A stretch of DNA of 40,788 nt, taken from contig CBIFWW010000012.1 in assembly GCA_966186435.1 (NCBI GenBank), positions 1 to 40,788 of the forward strand, in the 5' to 3' direction. The position numbers and the translations under genes were made by a program. Source of the DNA: CBIFWW01 sp966186435. GTDB taxonomy: Bacteria; Pseudomonadota; Gammaproteobacteria; Enterobacterales; Enterobacteriaceae. Positions 25,887 to 34,676 of this stretch are shown here, one piece after another (the first letter of the stretch is position 1; each line of letters begins with the position of its first letter). The notes under the pieces are model-generated. The model did no database searches and was not told the origin of the DNA. It saw only the letters and a list, made by a program, of their open reading frames with translations.

Positions 25887-27941
25887 ATGGAACTGAAAGC
25901 GACCTCCCTCGGTAAACATCTGGCTCAACACCCTTACGATCGCGTGCAACTTCTGACGGCAGGGGTGAAGGTGAGCGGGGATCGCCACGAATATCTTATC
26001 CCGTTTAATCAATTACTGGCGGTCAACTGCAAGCGCGGGTTGGTATGGGGGGAGCTGGAATTTGTGCTGCCTGAATCAAAAGTTGTGCGTTTGCACGGCA
26101 CTGAATGGGGCGACACCCAACGCTTCTACCAGCATCTCTCCGGGCTGTGGCAGAGCTGGAGCACTGAGATGAGCACCATTGCCGCCGGTGTCCTCAATGA
26201 ACAGCTGGCGCAGATTGATAGTGCTGTGCGCACCGGGAACTGGCTGCGCCGTAGTCAAATTGAGTCTATCCAGCAAGGCATTCGTGAAGCCCTTAGTGCG
26301 CTGCCGCTGCCCCACCGCCGGCTGGAAGAGCTTGAGAATTGCCGGGAGTTCTGGCACGCCTGCCAGGCCTGGCTAAATGATGGTGAGAAACGCCGCCGTA
26401 ACGTCAATCGACGTTATACCTCCGCCATGCTTGAAAAGTATCAGGAATTTTTCCACACCATTGAAACCAGCCCGTTAAATCAGGCCCAGGCGGAAGCCGT
26501 GGTCAATGGTGAGCCATCGGTGCTGGTGCTGGCGGGGGCCGGGAGCGGGAAAACCTCGGTGCTGGTGGCCCGGGCTGGCTGGTTATTAGTCAGAGGCGAG
26601 GCGGCATCGGAGCAGATCCTGCTGCTGGCATTTGGCCGCAAGGCCGCCAGTGAAATGGACGAGCGCATCGCCGAACGCTTACAAACCGATGCTATCACCG
26701 CCCGTACCTTCCATGCGCTGGCACTGCATATCATTGCCGAAGGGGGCCGTAAAACCCCGAAAGTCAGCAATCTGGAAAACGATCTGGTGGGCCGCCAGCA
26801 GCTGTTAATTTCTGCTTGGCAGGAACAATGCCAGCAAAAGAAAGCCCAGGCGAATGGCTGGCGGCAGTGGCTCAACGATGAGCTGGAGTGGGCGCTACCG
26901 GAAGGGGCGTTCTGGCAGGATAAAGCCATCATTAAGCAACTGGCTCCAAGGCTCGATCGGTGGCTGGGATTAATGCGGATGCAGGGTGGCTCCCAGGCAG
27001 AGATGATCGCTCAGGCCCCGGAAGCGGTGCGTGATCTGTTCCAGAAACGGATCAAACTGATGGCCCCGCTGCTGAAGGCCTGGAAGGGGGCGTTAAAAGC
27101 TGAAGACGCCGTGGATTTCAATGGCCTTATTCACCAGGCAATCAATGTGCTGGAGAAAGGGCGTTTTATTAGCCCGTGGAAACATATTCTGGTGGATGAG
27201 TTCCAGGATATTTCCCCACAGCGGGCGGCCTTGATCGCCGCTTTACGCCGCCAAAATTCGAAGACCAGCCTGTTTGCCGTGGGCGATGATTGGCAAGCAA
27301 TTTACCGCTTCAGTGGGGCGCAGCTGTCACTGACCACCGCCTTTGGCGAGTATTTCGGTGAGGGGGATTGCTGTGCGCTGGATACCACTTATCGGTTTAA
27401 CGACCGCATAGGCGAGGTCGCCAATCAGTTTATCCAGCAAAACCCCCATCAATTGAGCAAGCCGTTGAATAGCCTGAGAAAAGGCGATAAAAAAGCGGTG
27501 GTGTTATTGCCAGATGACCAACTGGAAGCACTACTGGATAAGATGAGCGGCTATGTCACCCCGGATGAACGTATCCTGGTGCTGGGACGCTTTCACCACA
27601 ATAAACCAGCGGTATTGAGTAAAGCATCCACCCGTTGGCCTAAGCTACAGCTGGAATTCATGACCATTCATGCCAGTAAAGGCCAGCAGTCCGACCATAC
27701 CATCGTGATTGGGTTGAAGAAGGGGAATGACGGGTTCCCGGCACCGGCCAGGGAATCAGTGATGGAGCAGGCGCTATTGCCGCAGCCGGAAGATTACCCG
27801 GATGCTGAAGAGCGGCGTTTATTATATGTGGCGATGACCCGGGCCAGCCACCGGCTATGGCTGTTATTCGATAAACAGGCACCGTCAATCTTTGTGGATG
27901 ACCTTAAAGCTATTGGGGTGCCTGTTGCCAGCAAGCCGTGA
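25887..27941 (+). CDS. helD: DNA helicase IV
   Basis: Superfamily 1 (UvrD/Rep-like) 3'-5' DNA helicase involved in RecF-pathway recombination. The start MELKATSLGKHLAQHPYDR gives 684 residues, the E. coli length. The frame is open 67 codons further upstream, but that part is antisense to yccF and its promoter and has no family match. No strong ribosome site is visible. Walker A is LAGAGSGKTS (Lys222), motif II is VDEFQDIS, motif III GDDWQAIYRFSGAQ, and motif VI YVAMTRASHRLW. The N-terminal 195 residues precede the helicase core. It converges on mgsA with a single base between the two stop codons. Confidence 0.97.
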   Translation: MELKATSLGKHLAQHPYDRVQLLTAGVKVSGDRHEYLIPFNQLLAVNCKRGLVWGELEFVLPESKVVRLHGTEWGDTQRFYQHLSGLWQSWSTEMSTIAAGVLNEQLAQIDSAVRTGNWLRRSQIESIQQGIREALSALPLPHRRLEELENCREFWHACQAWLNDGEKRRRNVNRRYTSAMLEKYQEFFHTIETSPLNQAQAEAVVNGEPSVLVLAGAGSGKTSVLVARAGWLLVRGEAASEQILLLAFGRKAASEMDERIAERLQTDAITARTFHALALHIIAEGGRKTPKVSNLENDLVGRQQLLISAWQEQCQQKKAQANGWRQWLNDELEWALPEGAFWQDKAIIKQLAPRLDRWLGLMRMQGGSQAEMIAQAPEAVRDLFQKRIKLMAPLLKAWKGALKAEDAVDFNGLIHQAINVLEKGRFISPWKHILVDEFQDISPQRAALIAALRRQNSKTSLFAVGDDWQAIYRFSGAQLSLTTAFGEYFGEGDCCALDTTYRFNDRIGEVANQFIQQNPHQLSKPLNSLRKGDKKAVVLLPDDQLEALLDKMSGYVTPDERILVLGRFHHNKPAVLSKASTRWPKLQLEFMTIHASKGQQSDHTIVIGLKKGNDGFPAPARESVMEQALLPQPEDYPDAEERRLLYVAMTRASHRLWLLFDKQAPSIFVDDLKAIGVPVASKP

Positions 27942-27942
27942 A

Positions 27943-28401
27943 TTACTGCAGGCGCGCGGCAAGGTAACGCTGGTAATCCGGGATTAGAATATCCACTGGC
28001 TGATTAAAGCTCGGGGAGCTGATAATAAAGTCCGCAGTAGAAAGGTTGGTGGCGACGGGGATATTCCAGACCGTCGCCAAACGCAGCAGCGCCTTTACAT
28101 CGGGATCGTGTGGCACGGCGTTTAACGGGTCCCAGAAGAAGATCAAAACATCAATTTTCCCTTCAGAGATCAGCGCCCCTACCTGCTGGTCACCACCCAT
28201 CGGGCCACTCAGCATAGCATTCACTTCTAACCCGCTGGCACGAGCGATCAGATTGCCGGTGGTGCCGGTGGCGTACAGCTTATGGTTGGCAAGCACCGCC
28301 TGATGGTGTTCAACCCATTTCAGCAGCATCTCTTTGCAGTGGTCGTGAGCCACCAACGCAATATGCTTATGGTCAGCCAGAGTTCGGGTTGTCATTTCCA
28401 T
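27943..28401 (-). CDS. mgsA: Methylglyoxal synthase
   Basis: Cytoplasmic hexamer that converts dihydroxyacetone phosphate to methylglyoxal and phosphate, a bypass used when sugar phosphates build up; phosphate inhibits it. The 152 residues match E. coli exactly. The catalytic aspartate is Asp71 in SGPMGGDQQVGA and the conserved histidine His98 in DPLNAVPHDPD. KLYATGTTGNLI holds the phosphate-binding residues. It is convergent with helD and stands alone. Confidence 0.98.
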   Translation of the reverse strand: MEMTTRTLADHKHIALVAHDHCKEMLLKWVEHHQAVLANHKLYATGTTGNLIARASGLEVNAMLSGPMGGDQQVGALISEGKIDVLIFFWDPLNAVPHDPDVKALLRLATVWNIPVATNLSTADFIISSPSFNQPVDILIPDYQRYLAARLQ

Positions 28402-28472
28402 GTTTTTCTACCGGTTAGTTAATCTGGTTACAGATTACTGAAAGCATTTAGCGCTGCAAGGTGTGGGGGGAT

Positions 28473-29129
28473 TTATTTCGTTATTCCATGCCCTGTATCA
28501 TGGGGCGCGGCCGCTGGCTGCTGATTTGCCCAAGCCAGAAAACGGGTACGGGTGGGTTTATCGGCATGATTGAACCAAAATCGCAGCTGTTGTTCATCCT
28601 CATTAAGTGAAGATCTATCGGCTGAATTTGCAGAGGTACCATCACTATTACCGGTGACATTGATGAATTGAGCGGAGGCCGCTTTGCCGTTTCCCTGATT
28701 GTAACTGCGAGTCGCCACTTCATAATTGCCAGGCTGGCCGACGGGAATGGGTAAAATATCTAACCGAAAGGGGATGGGCTGATTATGTGCGCCTATAAGC
28801 CGTAAATTATCAATATCCACATTGTTACTTCCTACCCGCGATGCGGGCATGTGGGACAAATCAAAACGCACTTCTTGCCCCGGTTGGCTGTCGAATATTG
28901 CCACTAAAGGGAGGTGCTGAAGGTGCGAGCGTTCAATCACAAACACCAGCTGATGGGGGCCATTATCCAATTCAACTTTCTCTGCCCCCCGTAATAATGA
29001 GCTGGAAACGCGCTTGCCATCTAATACCAATAGCTCCACTTCAGCATTGAGGTAAAGCGTCGTCGCCTGTACCGCCGCAGGCAGTAACCAAAGACAAAGC
29101 ACTACACACCAACGGCTACGATTTTTCAT
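28473..29129 (-). CDS. yccT: Periplasmic DUF2057 protein CsgI (YccT)
   Basis: Periplasmic protein of the DUF2057 family; the E. coli and Salmonella homologue has been described as a gatekeeper that holds back curli subunit polymerisation and was renamed CsgI. The signal peptide (about 1-22) ends in AAVQA before TTLYLNAEVELLVLDGKRV. The SSLLRGAEKVELDNGPHQLV core is typical of the family. The 218 residues compare with 220 in E. coli. The middle and C-terminal parts are clearly more divergent than in its neighbours. No curli genes are in the window. It diverges from yccU. Confidence 0.88.
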   Translation of the reverse strand: MKNRSRWCVVLCLWLLPAAVQATTLYLNAEVELLVLDGKRVSSSLLRGAEKVELDNGPHQLVFVIERSHLQHLPLVAIFDSQPGQEVRFDLSHMPASRVGSNNVDIDNLRLIGAHNQPIPFRLDILPIPVGQPGNYEVATRSYNQGNGKAASAQFINVTGNSDGTSANSADRSSLNEDEQQLRFWFNHADKPTRTRFLAWANQQPAAAPHDTGHGITK

Positions 29130-29295
29130 GTTGGCTCACATACGTCTCCCGCGTAATGTATGTATCAAAAGATTTCTGAATATCTTCTCTCTTAACATAT
29201 AGACATATTTTTGAATATTGTCCTCCTGCCAATATTGGCTACGTGGAAGCGGAGAGTGCGATGGCATACACTTCCCTAAAACAAGAGGAAAAAAT

Positions 29296-29709
29296 ATGAA
29301 AGAGACTGATGTTAGAGAAATTTTGACCAGTACCAAAACCATCGCTTTAATCGGTGCCAGTGATAATCCCGCCCGGGCCAGTTATCAAGTAATGGATTAC
29401 CTTCTCAAGCAGGGTTATCACGTGATACCTGTCTCTCCTAAAGTGGCAGGCAAAACCCTATTGGGCCAGCAAGGCTATGGCACCCTGGCGGAGGTGCCAG
29501 AGAAAATTGATATGGTGGATGTGTTCCGTAACTCGGAAGCTGCCTGGGAGGTTGCTCAGGAAGCTATCGCCGTAGGTGCCAAAACACTGTGGATGCAACT
29601 GGGCGTTATCAATGAACAGGCAGCGGTGTTGGCACAGGATGCGGGGTTGCAGGTGGTGATGGATCGTTGTCCTAAAATAGATATCCCGCGCTTAGGGTTA
29701 GCCAAATAG
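29296..29709 (+). CDS. yccU: CoA-binding domain protein YccU
   Basis: Small cytoplasmic Rossmann-fold protein of the CoA-binding family, related to the N-terminal domain of acyl-CoA synthetase (NDP-forming) subunits. Its function is not known. The start MKETDVREILTSTKTIAL gives 137 residues, the E. coli length, and AAGAGGAA lies 5 bases upstream. The nucleotide-binding GASDNPARASY is followed by HVIPVSPKVAGKTLLGQQ, TLWMQLGVINEQAA and a conserved MDRCPKIDIPRLG end. A terminator shared with hspQ follows immediately. Confidence 0.94.
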   Translation: MKETDVREILTSTKTIALIGASDNPARASYQVMDYLLKQGYHVIPVSPKVAGKTLLGQQGYGTLAEVPEKIDMVDVFRNSEAAWEVAQEAIAVGAKTLWMQLGVINEQAAVLAQDAGLQVVMDRCPKIDIPRLGLAK

Positions 29710-29710
29710 A

Positions 29711-29730
29711 AAACCCGGCGAACCGGGTTT
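29711..29730. terminator. Bidirectional terminator between yccU and hspQ
   Basis: Perfect stem AAACCCGG / CCGGGTTT with a CGAA tetraloop, 1 base after the yccU stop and 11 bases after the hspQ stop. The U-tracts are short (AAA/TTT), so efficiency may be moderate. Confidence 0.7.
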
Positions 29731-29741
29731 AGAGGAAAGCG

Positions 29742-30059
29742 CTAGTTTCTCAGCCGGGGTGCCTGAAGCTGGCGCTTAATAGAGGCGGCTAGTTCATCCA
29801 TTGAAGGTTGTTCCGGGTGCTCATTTTGAGCCTCAAGGCTCAGTTGGGCCTCAGCCAGATAGGTATGTACCGGCTCCCCATCATCATCTTCCATCACGAC
29901 GTGATACCAGGGCGATGCCCGTAGCTCGTCGTTGAAAGCCATTTCATCCTCTGCAGGATCTTCCAGCGAATATTCTGGGTCTATGTCAACCACAACGCCA
30001 AGGAATCCCAGCAATGAGTGACGCACTTGCTGGCCAATACCAAATTTGCTGGCAATCAT
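29742..30059 (-). CDS. hspQ: Heat-shock protein HspQ
   Basis: Small hemimethylated-DNA-binding-type protein. It modulates DnaA stability in E. coli and acts as a specificity enhancer of Lon. The start MIASKFGIGQQVRHSLLG gives 105 residues as in E. coli, with GGAGG 5 bases upstream, which decides against the longer frame up to 30119. DPEYSLEDPAEDEM and SPWYHVVMEDDDGEPVHTYL are diagnostic. It lies 61 bases downstream of rlmI in the same direction, so the two may share a transcript in addition to a heat-shock promoter. Confidence 0.96.
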   Translation of the reverse strand: MIASKFGIGQQVRHSLLGFLGVVVDIDPEYSLEDPAEDEMAFNDELRASPWYHVVMEDDDGEPVHTYLAEAQLSLEAQNEHPEQPSMDELAASIKRQLQAPRLRN

Positions 30060-30120
30060 AGTCACCTCCCGTGGAACATTTAACTGCGGTAGATATGCGG
30101 CTAAACGTTCACTTTTCAAG

Positions 30121-31311
30121 TCACATTACGCGACAGGCGAACCCTTTCAAATACAGCCCTTCAGGGTAGGTTGCAATCACCGGGTGATCGGCCGCCTGGC
30201 GGAACTGTTCTATAAATTGTATATCAACACCGGCATCCACAGCGGCATCTGCCACAATTTTCTGGAATAAGTCGGTGGTCATCAGGCCAGAGCAAGAGAA
30301 GGTCAGCAATACGCCGCCGGGATTAAGCAACTGAATCGCCAGCATATTGATGTCTTTATAACCACGGCAGGCACCGGCAAGCTGGTTTTTGTTTTCTACG
30401 AACTTAGGCGGGTCCATCACGATAACATCGAATTTCTCGCCGTTGTCACGGTACTTGCGCAGCAGTTTAAATACGTCATCGCGAACGAATTCAGCTTTGC
30501 TTAAATCCAGTTGGTTCAGCTCGACATTCTTTTTAGCAATATCCAACGCTTCCTGAGAAGTATCTACGCTCACCACTTGGCTACAGTTACCCATCAGTGC
30601 TGAAACCGCGAAGCCACCTGTGTAAGAGAAGCAATTCAGCACGCGTTTGTTATTCACATAGCGGCGGGTGGAGAAACGGCTGTCGCGCTGGTCGAGGTAG
30701 TAGCCAGTTTTATGGCCACGTTGAATATCAACCAGAAGCTTCATGCCATGTTCTTCAATAGGCATTAAATCCGGCGGCAAATCACCAACCACCAGGCCCT
30801 GTGTCAGCTCGAGGCCTTCTTTCTTACGCACCGCCACATCGGAACGATCGTAGATGCTGCATTCTGGATACAAGGTTTGCAGAGCGTTAAGTAGCGCTGG
30901 GCGCTGGTATTCGGCACCGGCAGACAGCAATTGCAGCACCAGGAAGTTGCCGAAGCGGTCAATGGTGATCCCAGGCAAGCCGTCGGACTCACCGGCAATC
31001 AGGCGGTAGCTATCCAGACCATCACGGGGGGCCAGCACATCGCGCCATTGCTGAGCACGCTGTAAACGGCGCAGGAAGAAATCGATATCAATGTTTTCTT
31101 CGCAGTCAAAGGTCCAGACACGGGCACGAATTTGTGAAGCAGGAGACCAGGCCGCACGGGCCAGCCATTTACCCTGGCTATCGACAACATCGACGGTCTC
31201 CCCAAGGGTGGCTTTGCCTTCAACCTTAGCAACGGCACCTGAGAACACCCATGGATGGCGGCGCTGTAATGATTTCTCACGCCCTTTAGCTAACACTACT
31301 CTTACGGTCAT
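30121..31311 (-). CDS. rlmI: 23S rRNA m5C1962 methyltransferase RlmI
   Basis: SAM-dependent enzyme that methylates C1962 in 23S rRNA. The start MTVRVVLAKGREKSLQRRHP gives 396 residues, the E. coli length; the upstream open frame to 31374 has no match. An N-terminal PUA domain (about 1-75, HPWVFSGAVAKVEGK) is followed by an EEHE-like middle domain and a Rossmann methyltransferase domain (from about 190). The latter shows VLNCFSYTGGFAVSALMG and the PPKF motif in IVMDPPKFVENKNQLA. A cysteine in FSCSGLM fits the catalytic position of m5C enzymes. It is divergent from acyP. Confidence 0.97.
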   Translation of the reverse strand: MTVRVVLAKGREKSLQRRHPWVFSGAVAKVEGKATLGETVDVVDSQGKWLARAAWSPASQIRARVWTFDCEENIDIDFFLRRLQRAQQWRDVLAPRDGLDSYRLIAGESDGLPGITIDRFGNFLVLQLLSAGAEYQRPALLNALQTLYPECSIYDRSDVAVRKKEGLELTQGLVVGDLPPDLMPIEEHGMKLLVDIQRGHKTGYYLDQRDSRFSTRRYVNNKRVLNCFSYTGGFAVSALMGNCSQVVSVDTSQEALDIAKKNVELNQLDLSKAEFVRDDVFKLLRKYRDNGEKFDVIVMDPPKFVENKNQLAGACRGYKDINMLAIQLLNPGGVLLTFSCSGLMTTDLFQKIVADAAVDAGVDIQFIEQFRQAADHPVIATYPEGLYLKGFACRVM

Positions 31312-31455
31312 AAATTGCCTGAATACCTGTTTAGAAACGGCGGACATTTTCGCGGCAAAGGCAGCGAAATGCAACGTAACTGACGAATTGCTCCGGATTG
31401 ACTACCGGGCAAGCTGTTAAACTGATTATATCGGACTAAAAATGGAGCGATGCTT

Positions 31456-31749
31456 ATGCCACATGAACAAGCGCAAGTTTGCATGATGTGTTGGGTCCAC
31501 GGCATGGTGCAGGGGGTGGGGTTTCGCTACAGCACTCAGCGCGAGGCCCGCCATTTGGGGCTGACCGGCTATGCCATGAATCTGGATGATGGCAGTGTGG
31601 AAGTGATGGCCTGTGGCCCTGAGGTGCAGGTTGAAAAGCTAATGGCGTGGCTAAAAGCCGGAGGCCCCAGCAATGCCAGGGTCGACAAGGTGCTGACAGA
31701 ACCCCATCAACCTCAGCGGGAATGGACTAATTTTGACATCCGCCATTAA
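31456..31749 (+). CDS. acyP: Acylphosphatase
   Basis: Small enzyme hydrolysing acyl phosphates such as acetyl phosphate and carbamoyl phosphate. The core GMVQGVGFRYSTQREA carries the catalytic arginine of the phosphate cradle, and the catalytic asparagine follows in LTGYAMNLDDGSVEV. TGGAG lies 8 bases before the ATG at 31456, giving 97 residues, slightly longer at the N-terminus than the 92 of E. coli. An ATG at 31450 is too close to the ribosome site. Its stop overlaps the stop of tusE on the opposite strand by a few bases. Confidence 0.95.
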   Translation: MPHEQAQVCMMCWVHGMVQGVGFRYSTQREARHLGLTGYAMNLDDGSVEVMACGPEVQVEKLMAWLKAGGPSNARVDKVLTEPHQPQREWTNFDIRH

Positions 31750-32075
31750 ATGCACTTGACCGGCTTAGGCAGGCCCGCAATTTTGGTGGCCTGTTTGGCC
31801 GGGCCTTTCGGGAACAGCCGATAGAGGTAGCGGCTGTTGCCTTTCTCTTCACCCAGCTTATTTGCCATTGCCTTTACCAGCATACGGATGGCAGGTGAGG
31901 TATTAAATTCCAAATAGAAATCACGGACAAAGCGCACCACTTCCCAATGCTCAGGGGAGAGGGGGATACCTTCAGCGGCAGCGATAACCTCCGCCAGCCC
32001 CTCGCTCCATTGGTGGCTGTCTTTCAGATAGCCGTCGCTATCGGTTTCAATTTCCTGACTTTCAAACGCTAACAT
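31746..32075 (-). CDS. tusE: Sulfurtransferase TusE
   Basis: Accepts persulfide sulfur from the TusBCD complex and hands it to MnmA for 2-thiolation of U34 in tRNA-Lys, -Glu and -Gln. It is a DsrC-family protein. The start MLAFESQEIETDSDGYL gives 109 residues, exactly the E. coli length. The last 70 residues (HWEVVRFVRDFYLEF, SRYLYRLFPKGPAKQA) are almost invariant, and the reactive cysteine is the penultimate residue in KPVKCI. It is convergent with acyP; yccA lies upstream in the same direction, separated by a terminator. Confidence 0.97.
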   Translation of the reverse strand: MLAFESQEIETDSDGYLKDSHQWSEGLAEVIAAAEGIPLSPEHWEVVRFVRDFYLEFNTSPAIRMLVKAMANKLGEEKGNSRYLYRLFPKGPAKQATKIAGLPKPVKCI

Positions 32076-32130
32076 ATTCGCCTGCAAACTAAATAAAACG
32101 GTGGGCAGTGTAGCAAATTTTCCTGCGGGC

Positions 32131-32156
32131 AAAAAGAAAGCCCCGCATTGCGGGGC
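32131..32156 (-). terminator. Rho-independent terminator after yccA
   Basis: Stem GCCCCGC / GCGGGGC with a 3-base loop is followed on the minus strand by TTTCTTTTT, 25 bases past the yccA stop. It insulates tusE from yccA. Confidence 0.88.
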
Positions 32157-32181
32157 CTGGTGATACTTCAGCTATTAAGGT

Positions 32182-32841
32182 TTAATCGCGGCTGGCGAAG
32201 CCAAGAATGCTCAACAGGCTGATAAAGATGTTGTACAGCGACACGTACAGGCTCACGGTGGCGCGAATGTAGTTGGTTTCACCGCCGCGGATGATGTTGC
32301 TGGTTTCAAACAGGATCGCGCCGGAGGAGATCAAGATGAATACCGCGCTAATAGCGAGGTGCAGAGCAGGCAATTGCAGGAAGATGTTAGCCACCATACC
32401 CACCAGAACCACAATAACACCGGCCATGATCATCCCACCGAGGAAGGACATGTCTTTGCGAGTGGTCAGTACATAGGCGGAGCAGGCAAAGAACACCAGC
32501 GCCGTGCCGCCCAGCGCCATACCAATCACATCACCCATACCTGCTGATAAGTAGGCATTCAGGATAGGCCCCAGGATATAACCCAGGAAGCCGGTAAAGG
32601 CGAAGGCAGACAAAATACCCAGCGGGCTATTAGCGGTGCGGTAAGTCAGGAACATCAAACCATACATACCCACTAAGGTCAGAATCAGGCCCGGGGAGGG
32701 TAAGGCTAAAACGGTGCTCAGTGTGGCCGTAATCGCTGAAAATGCGAGGGTCAGACTCAGCATAAAGTAAGTGTTGCGCAGAACCTTATGGGTGCTGAGT
32801 AGCGAAGTACGGTCGCGGGAAGAAGTAATAATGCGATCCAT
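32182..32841 (-). CDS. yccA: FtsH modulator YccA (BAX inhibitor-1 family)
   Basis: Seven-helix inner-membrane protein of the BI-1/TMBIM family. In E. coli it is both a substrate and an inhibitor of the membrane protease FtsH and protects jammed Sec translocons. The 219 residues are identical in length to E. coli. The cytoplasmic N-terminus MDRIITSSRDRTSLLSTHKV is the part FtsH uses to initiate degradation. Seven hydrophobic stretches follow to a C-terminus with LYVSLYNIFISLLSILGFAS. AGAGAG lies about 9 bases upstream. Confidence 0.95.
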   Translation of the reverse strand: MDRIITSSRDRTSLLSTHKVLRNTYFMLSLTLAFSAITATLSTVLALPSPGLILTLVGMYGLMFLTYRTANSPLGILSAFAFTGFLGYILGPILNAYLSAGMGDVIGMALGGTALVFFACSAYVLTTRKDMSFLGGMIMAGVIVVLVGMVANIFLQLPALHLAISAVFILISSGAILFETSNIIRGGETNYIRATVSLYVSLYNIFISLLSILGFASRD

Positions 32842-33022
32842 AAAAATTCTCTCTAATCACAGGTGTAGTTAACCAATGAGCATAAGGTAGCCGTGTAAAA
32901 CGGTGAAGGTTTTTTACCCATCTTTACTCGGCTAATTATCAGTGGAACATGTCAAGTATCAGCCTGAAAGTATTTGCGTTGTCAGCTGGCGACATCTAAG
33001 ACTATGGAGGCAAATACTAAAA

Positions 33023-33030
33023 ACACAACA
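33023..33030 (+). promoter_or_regulatory. Possible GcvB small-RNA target before the peptide-binding gene
   Basis: ACACAACA lies 10-18 bases before the start codon in an A/C-rich leader. The G/U-rich R1 stretch of GcvB pairs with CA-rich motifs of this kind in oppA and other transporter messages. GcvB itself is not in the window, so this is inference from motif and position. Confidence 0.35.
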
Positions 33031-33040
33031 GGGTACTTAA

Positions 33041-34663
33041 ATGCAAAAACGTAAAACGATGCTAACAGGCTTAGCCTTATTGGTGGCAGGGATCGGTGGG
33101 TCGGCGGTTGCGGCAGAGGTGCCCCCCGGCACCCAGCTCAGCCAGGTGCAAGAACTGGTGCGCAACAACGGTAGCGAGCCGGCTACCTTAGATCCGCAAA
33201 AGGGCGAAAGTAATGTGGAGTCCACCTTAAACAGCGACTTTTTCGAAGGTTTGTTACGGGTTAAGGCCGACGGCAAGCTGGAGCCGCGCCTGGCAACAAG
33301 TTGGGAGGAAAAAAGTGACACCGTCTGGGTATTCCACCTGCGCCCGGAAGCTAAATGGTCCAATGGCGAACCGGTTAAAGCCAGCGATCTGGTATTTAGT
33401 TGGCGGCGGCTGGTGGACCCAAAAACCGCGTCACCGTACTCTAGTTATTTAGGCAACGCCCACGTGGTGAACGCGGCGGCCATCGCCAATGGCAAGGCCG
33501 CACCGGATACCTTGGGAGTAAAAGCCTTGGATGACCATACCCTGGAAATCACTCTGACCCAACCCACAGCGTCAATTCTGCCAATGCTGGCACACACCTC
33601 ATTGATGCCGGTTAACCCTGGCGTGGTGCAGAAATTTGGTGAAGCCTGGACCCAGCCAAAAAACTTCGTGGGTAACGGTGCCTATGTGCCTACTCAATGG
33701 GTGGTGAATGAAAGGATCGTGGCGGAGCGGAATAAACAGTACTGGGACGATAGCAAAACGGTAATTAACAAAGTCAGCTATCTGACCTTGAGTTCTGAAA
33801 CCGCCGATATTAACCGCTATAGAGCTGGCGAGATTGCTATCACCAACACTATCCCGTTGAATCAATTTGCGGCATTAAAGAAAAGCATCCCCGCTCAGGT
33901 CAAAGTCGAGCCATTCCTCTCCACTTATTACTACGAGTTCAATACCACCAAGCCACCGTTTAATGATGCCCGTGTGCGCCGGGCGCTGAATATGGCCCTT
34001 GATAAGGACATCATTGCCGAAAAAGTATTGGCTCAGGGCCAACGCCCGGCGTGGCTAATCAGCCAGCCTGAAATTGGCGGGGTCACTCTGCGTAGCCCGG
34101 ATTATGCCGCCTGGCCAATGGACAAACGTATCAGCGAAGCCAAAAAGCTGCTGGCTGAAGCCGGTTTTAATCAAAGCCATCCGCTCAGCTTTAAGCTGTT
34201 ATACAACACTATGGAATCCCATCAGCGGATTGCCATCGCCGCCAGCGCCATGTGGAAGAAAAACTTGGGCGTGACGGCCACCCTGCAAAATCAGGAGTGG
34301 AAGACCATGCTGGATACTATGCACAGTGGTAACTTTGATCTGGTGCGCTATGCCTGGGTCGCGGATTACGATGATGCATCCAGTTTCCTGAATAACTTCC
34401 GCACCGGGGATAGCGAAAACACTGCCAAATACAGTAACCCGGCCTATGACGCGGTCCTGGCGAGCGCCGCTAAAGCCACCGATGCAACCAGCCGCGGGGC
34501 CGATTATCAGAAAGCCGAAGATATTCTGGCCCAGGATGTCCCGGCGATCCCGGTTTACCATTATGTTCGCGCCCGTTTGGTGAAACCGTGGGTAGGGGGA
34601 TTTATGCCAAACAAGCTGGATAATCTTTACACCCAAGACTTGTACATCATCAAACACGATTAA
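33041..34663 (+). CDS. Solitary OppA/MppA-type periplasmic peptide-binding protein
   Basis: Solute-binding protein of ABC family SBP_bac_5. It would capture oligopeptides or murein peptides in the periplasm and deliver them to an OppBCDF-type permease. A signal peptide (about 1-25) ends in GGSAVAA before EVPPG. The body shows LVRNNGSEPATLDPQKGE, VWVFHLRPEAKWSNGEPV, WTQPKNFVGNGAYVPTQW and LWKK-type MWKKNLGVTATLQNQEWKT. The 540-residue length compares with 543 for OppA and 537 for MppA. By eye it is closer to OppA than to MppA, but it is a distinct paralogue with no permease genes beside it. It sits between yccA and serT, which adjoin in E. coli. The ribosome site is modest (AGGG, 7 bases). Confidence 0.9.
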   Translation: MQKRKTMLTGLALLVAGIGGSAVAAEVPPGTQLSQVQELVRNNGSEPATLDPQKGESNVESTLNSDFFEGLLRVKADGKLEPRLATSWEEKSDTVWVFHLRPEAKWSNGEPVKASDLVFSWRRLVDPKTASPYSSYLGNAHVVNAAAIANGKAAPDTLGVKALDDHTLEITLTQPTASILPMLAHTSLMPVNPGVVQKFGEAWTQPKNFVGNGAYVPTQWVVNERIVAERNKQYWDDSKTVINKVSYLTLSSETADINRYRAGEIAITNTIPLNQFAALKKSIPAQVKVEPFLSTYYYEFNTTKPPFNDARVRRALNMALDKDIIAEKVLAQGQRPAWLISQPEIGGVTLRSPDYAAWPMDKRISEAKKLLAEAGFNQSHPLSFKLLYNTMESHQRIAIAASAMWKKNLGVTATLQNQEWKTMLDTMHSGNFDLVRYAWVADYDDASSFLNNFRTGDSENTAKYSNPAYDAVLASAAKATDATSRGADYQKAEDILAQDVPAIPVYHYVRARLVKPWVGGFMPNKLDNLYTQDLYIIKHD

Positions 34664-34676
34664 TCCCCGGATTAGC

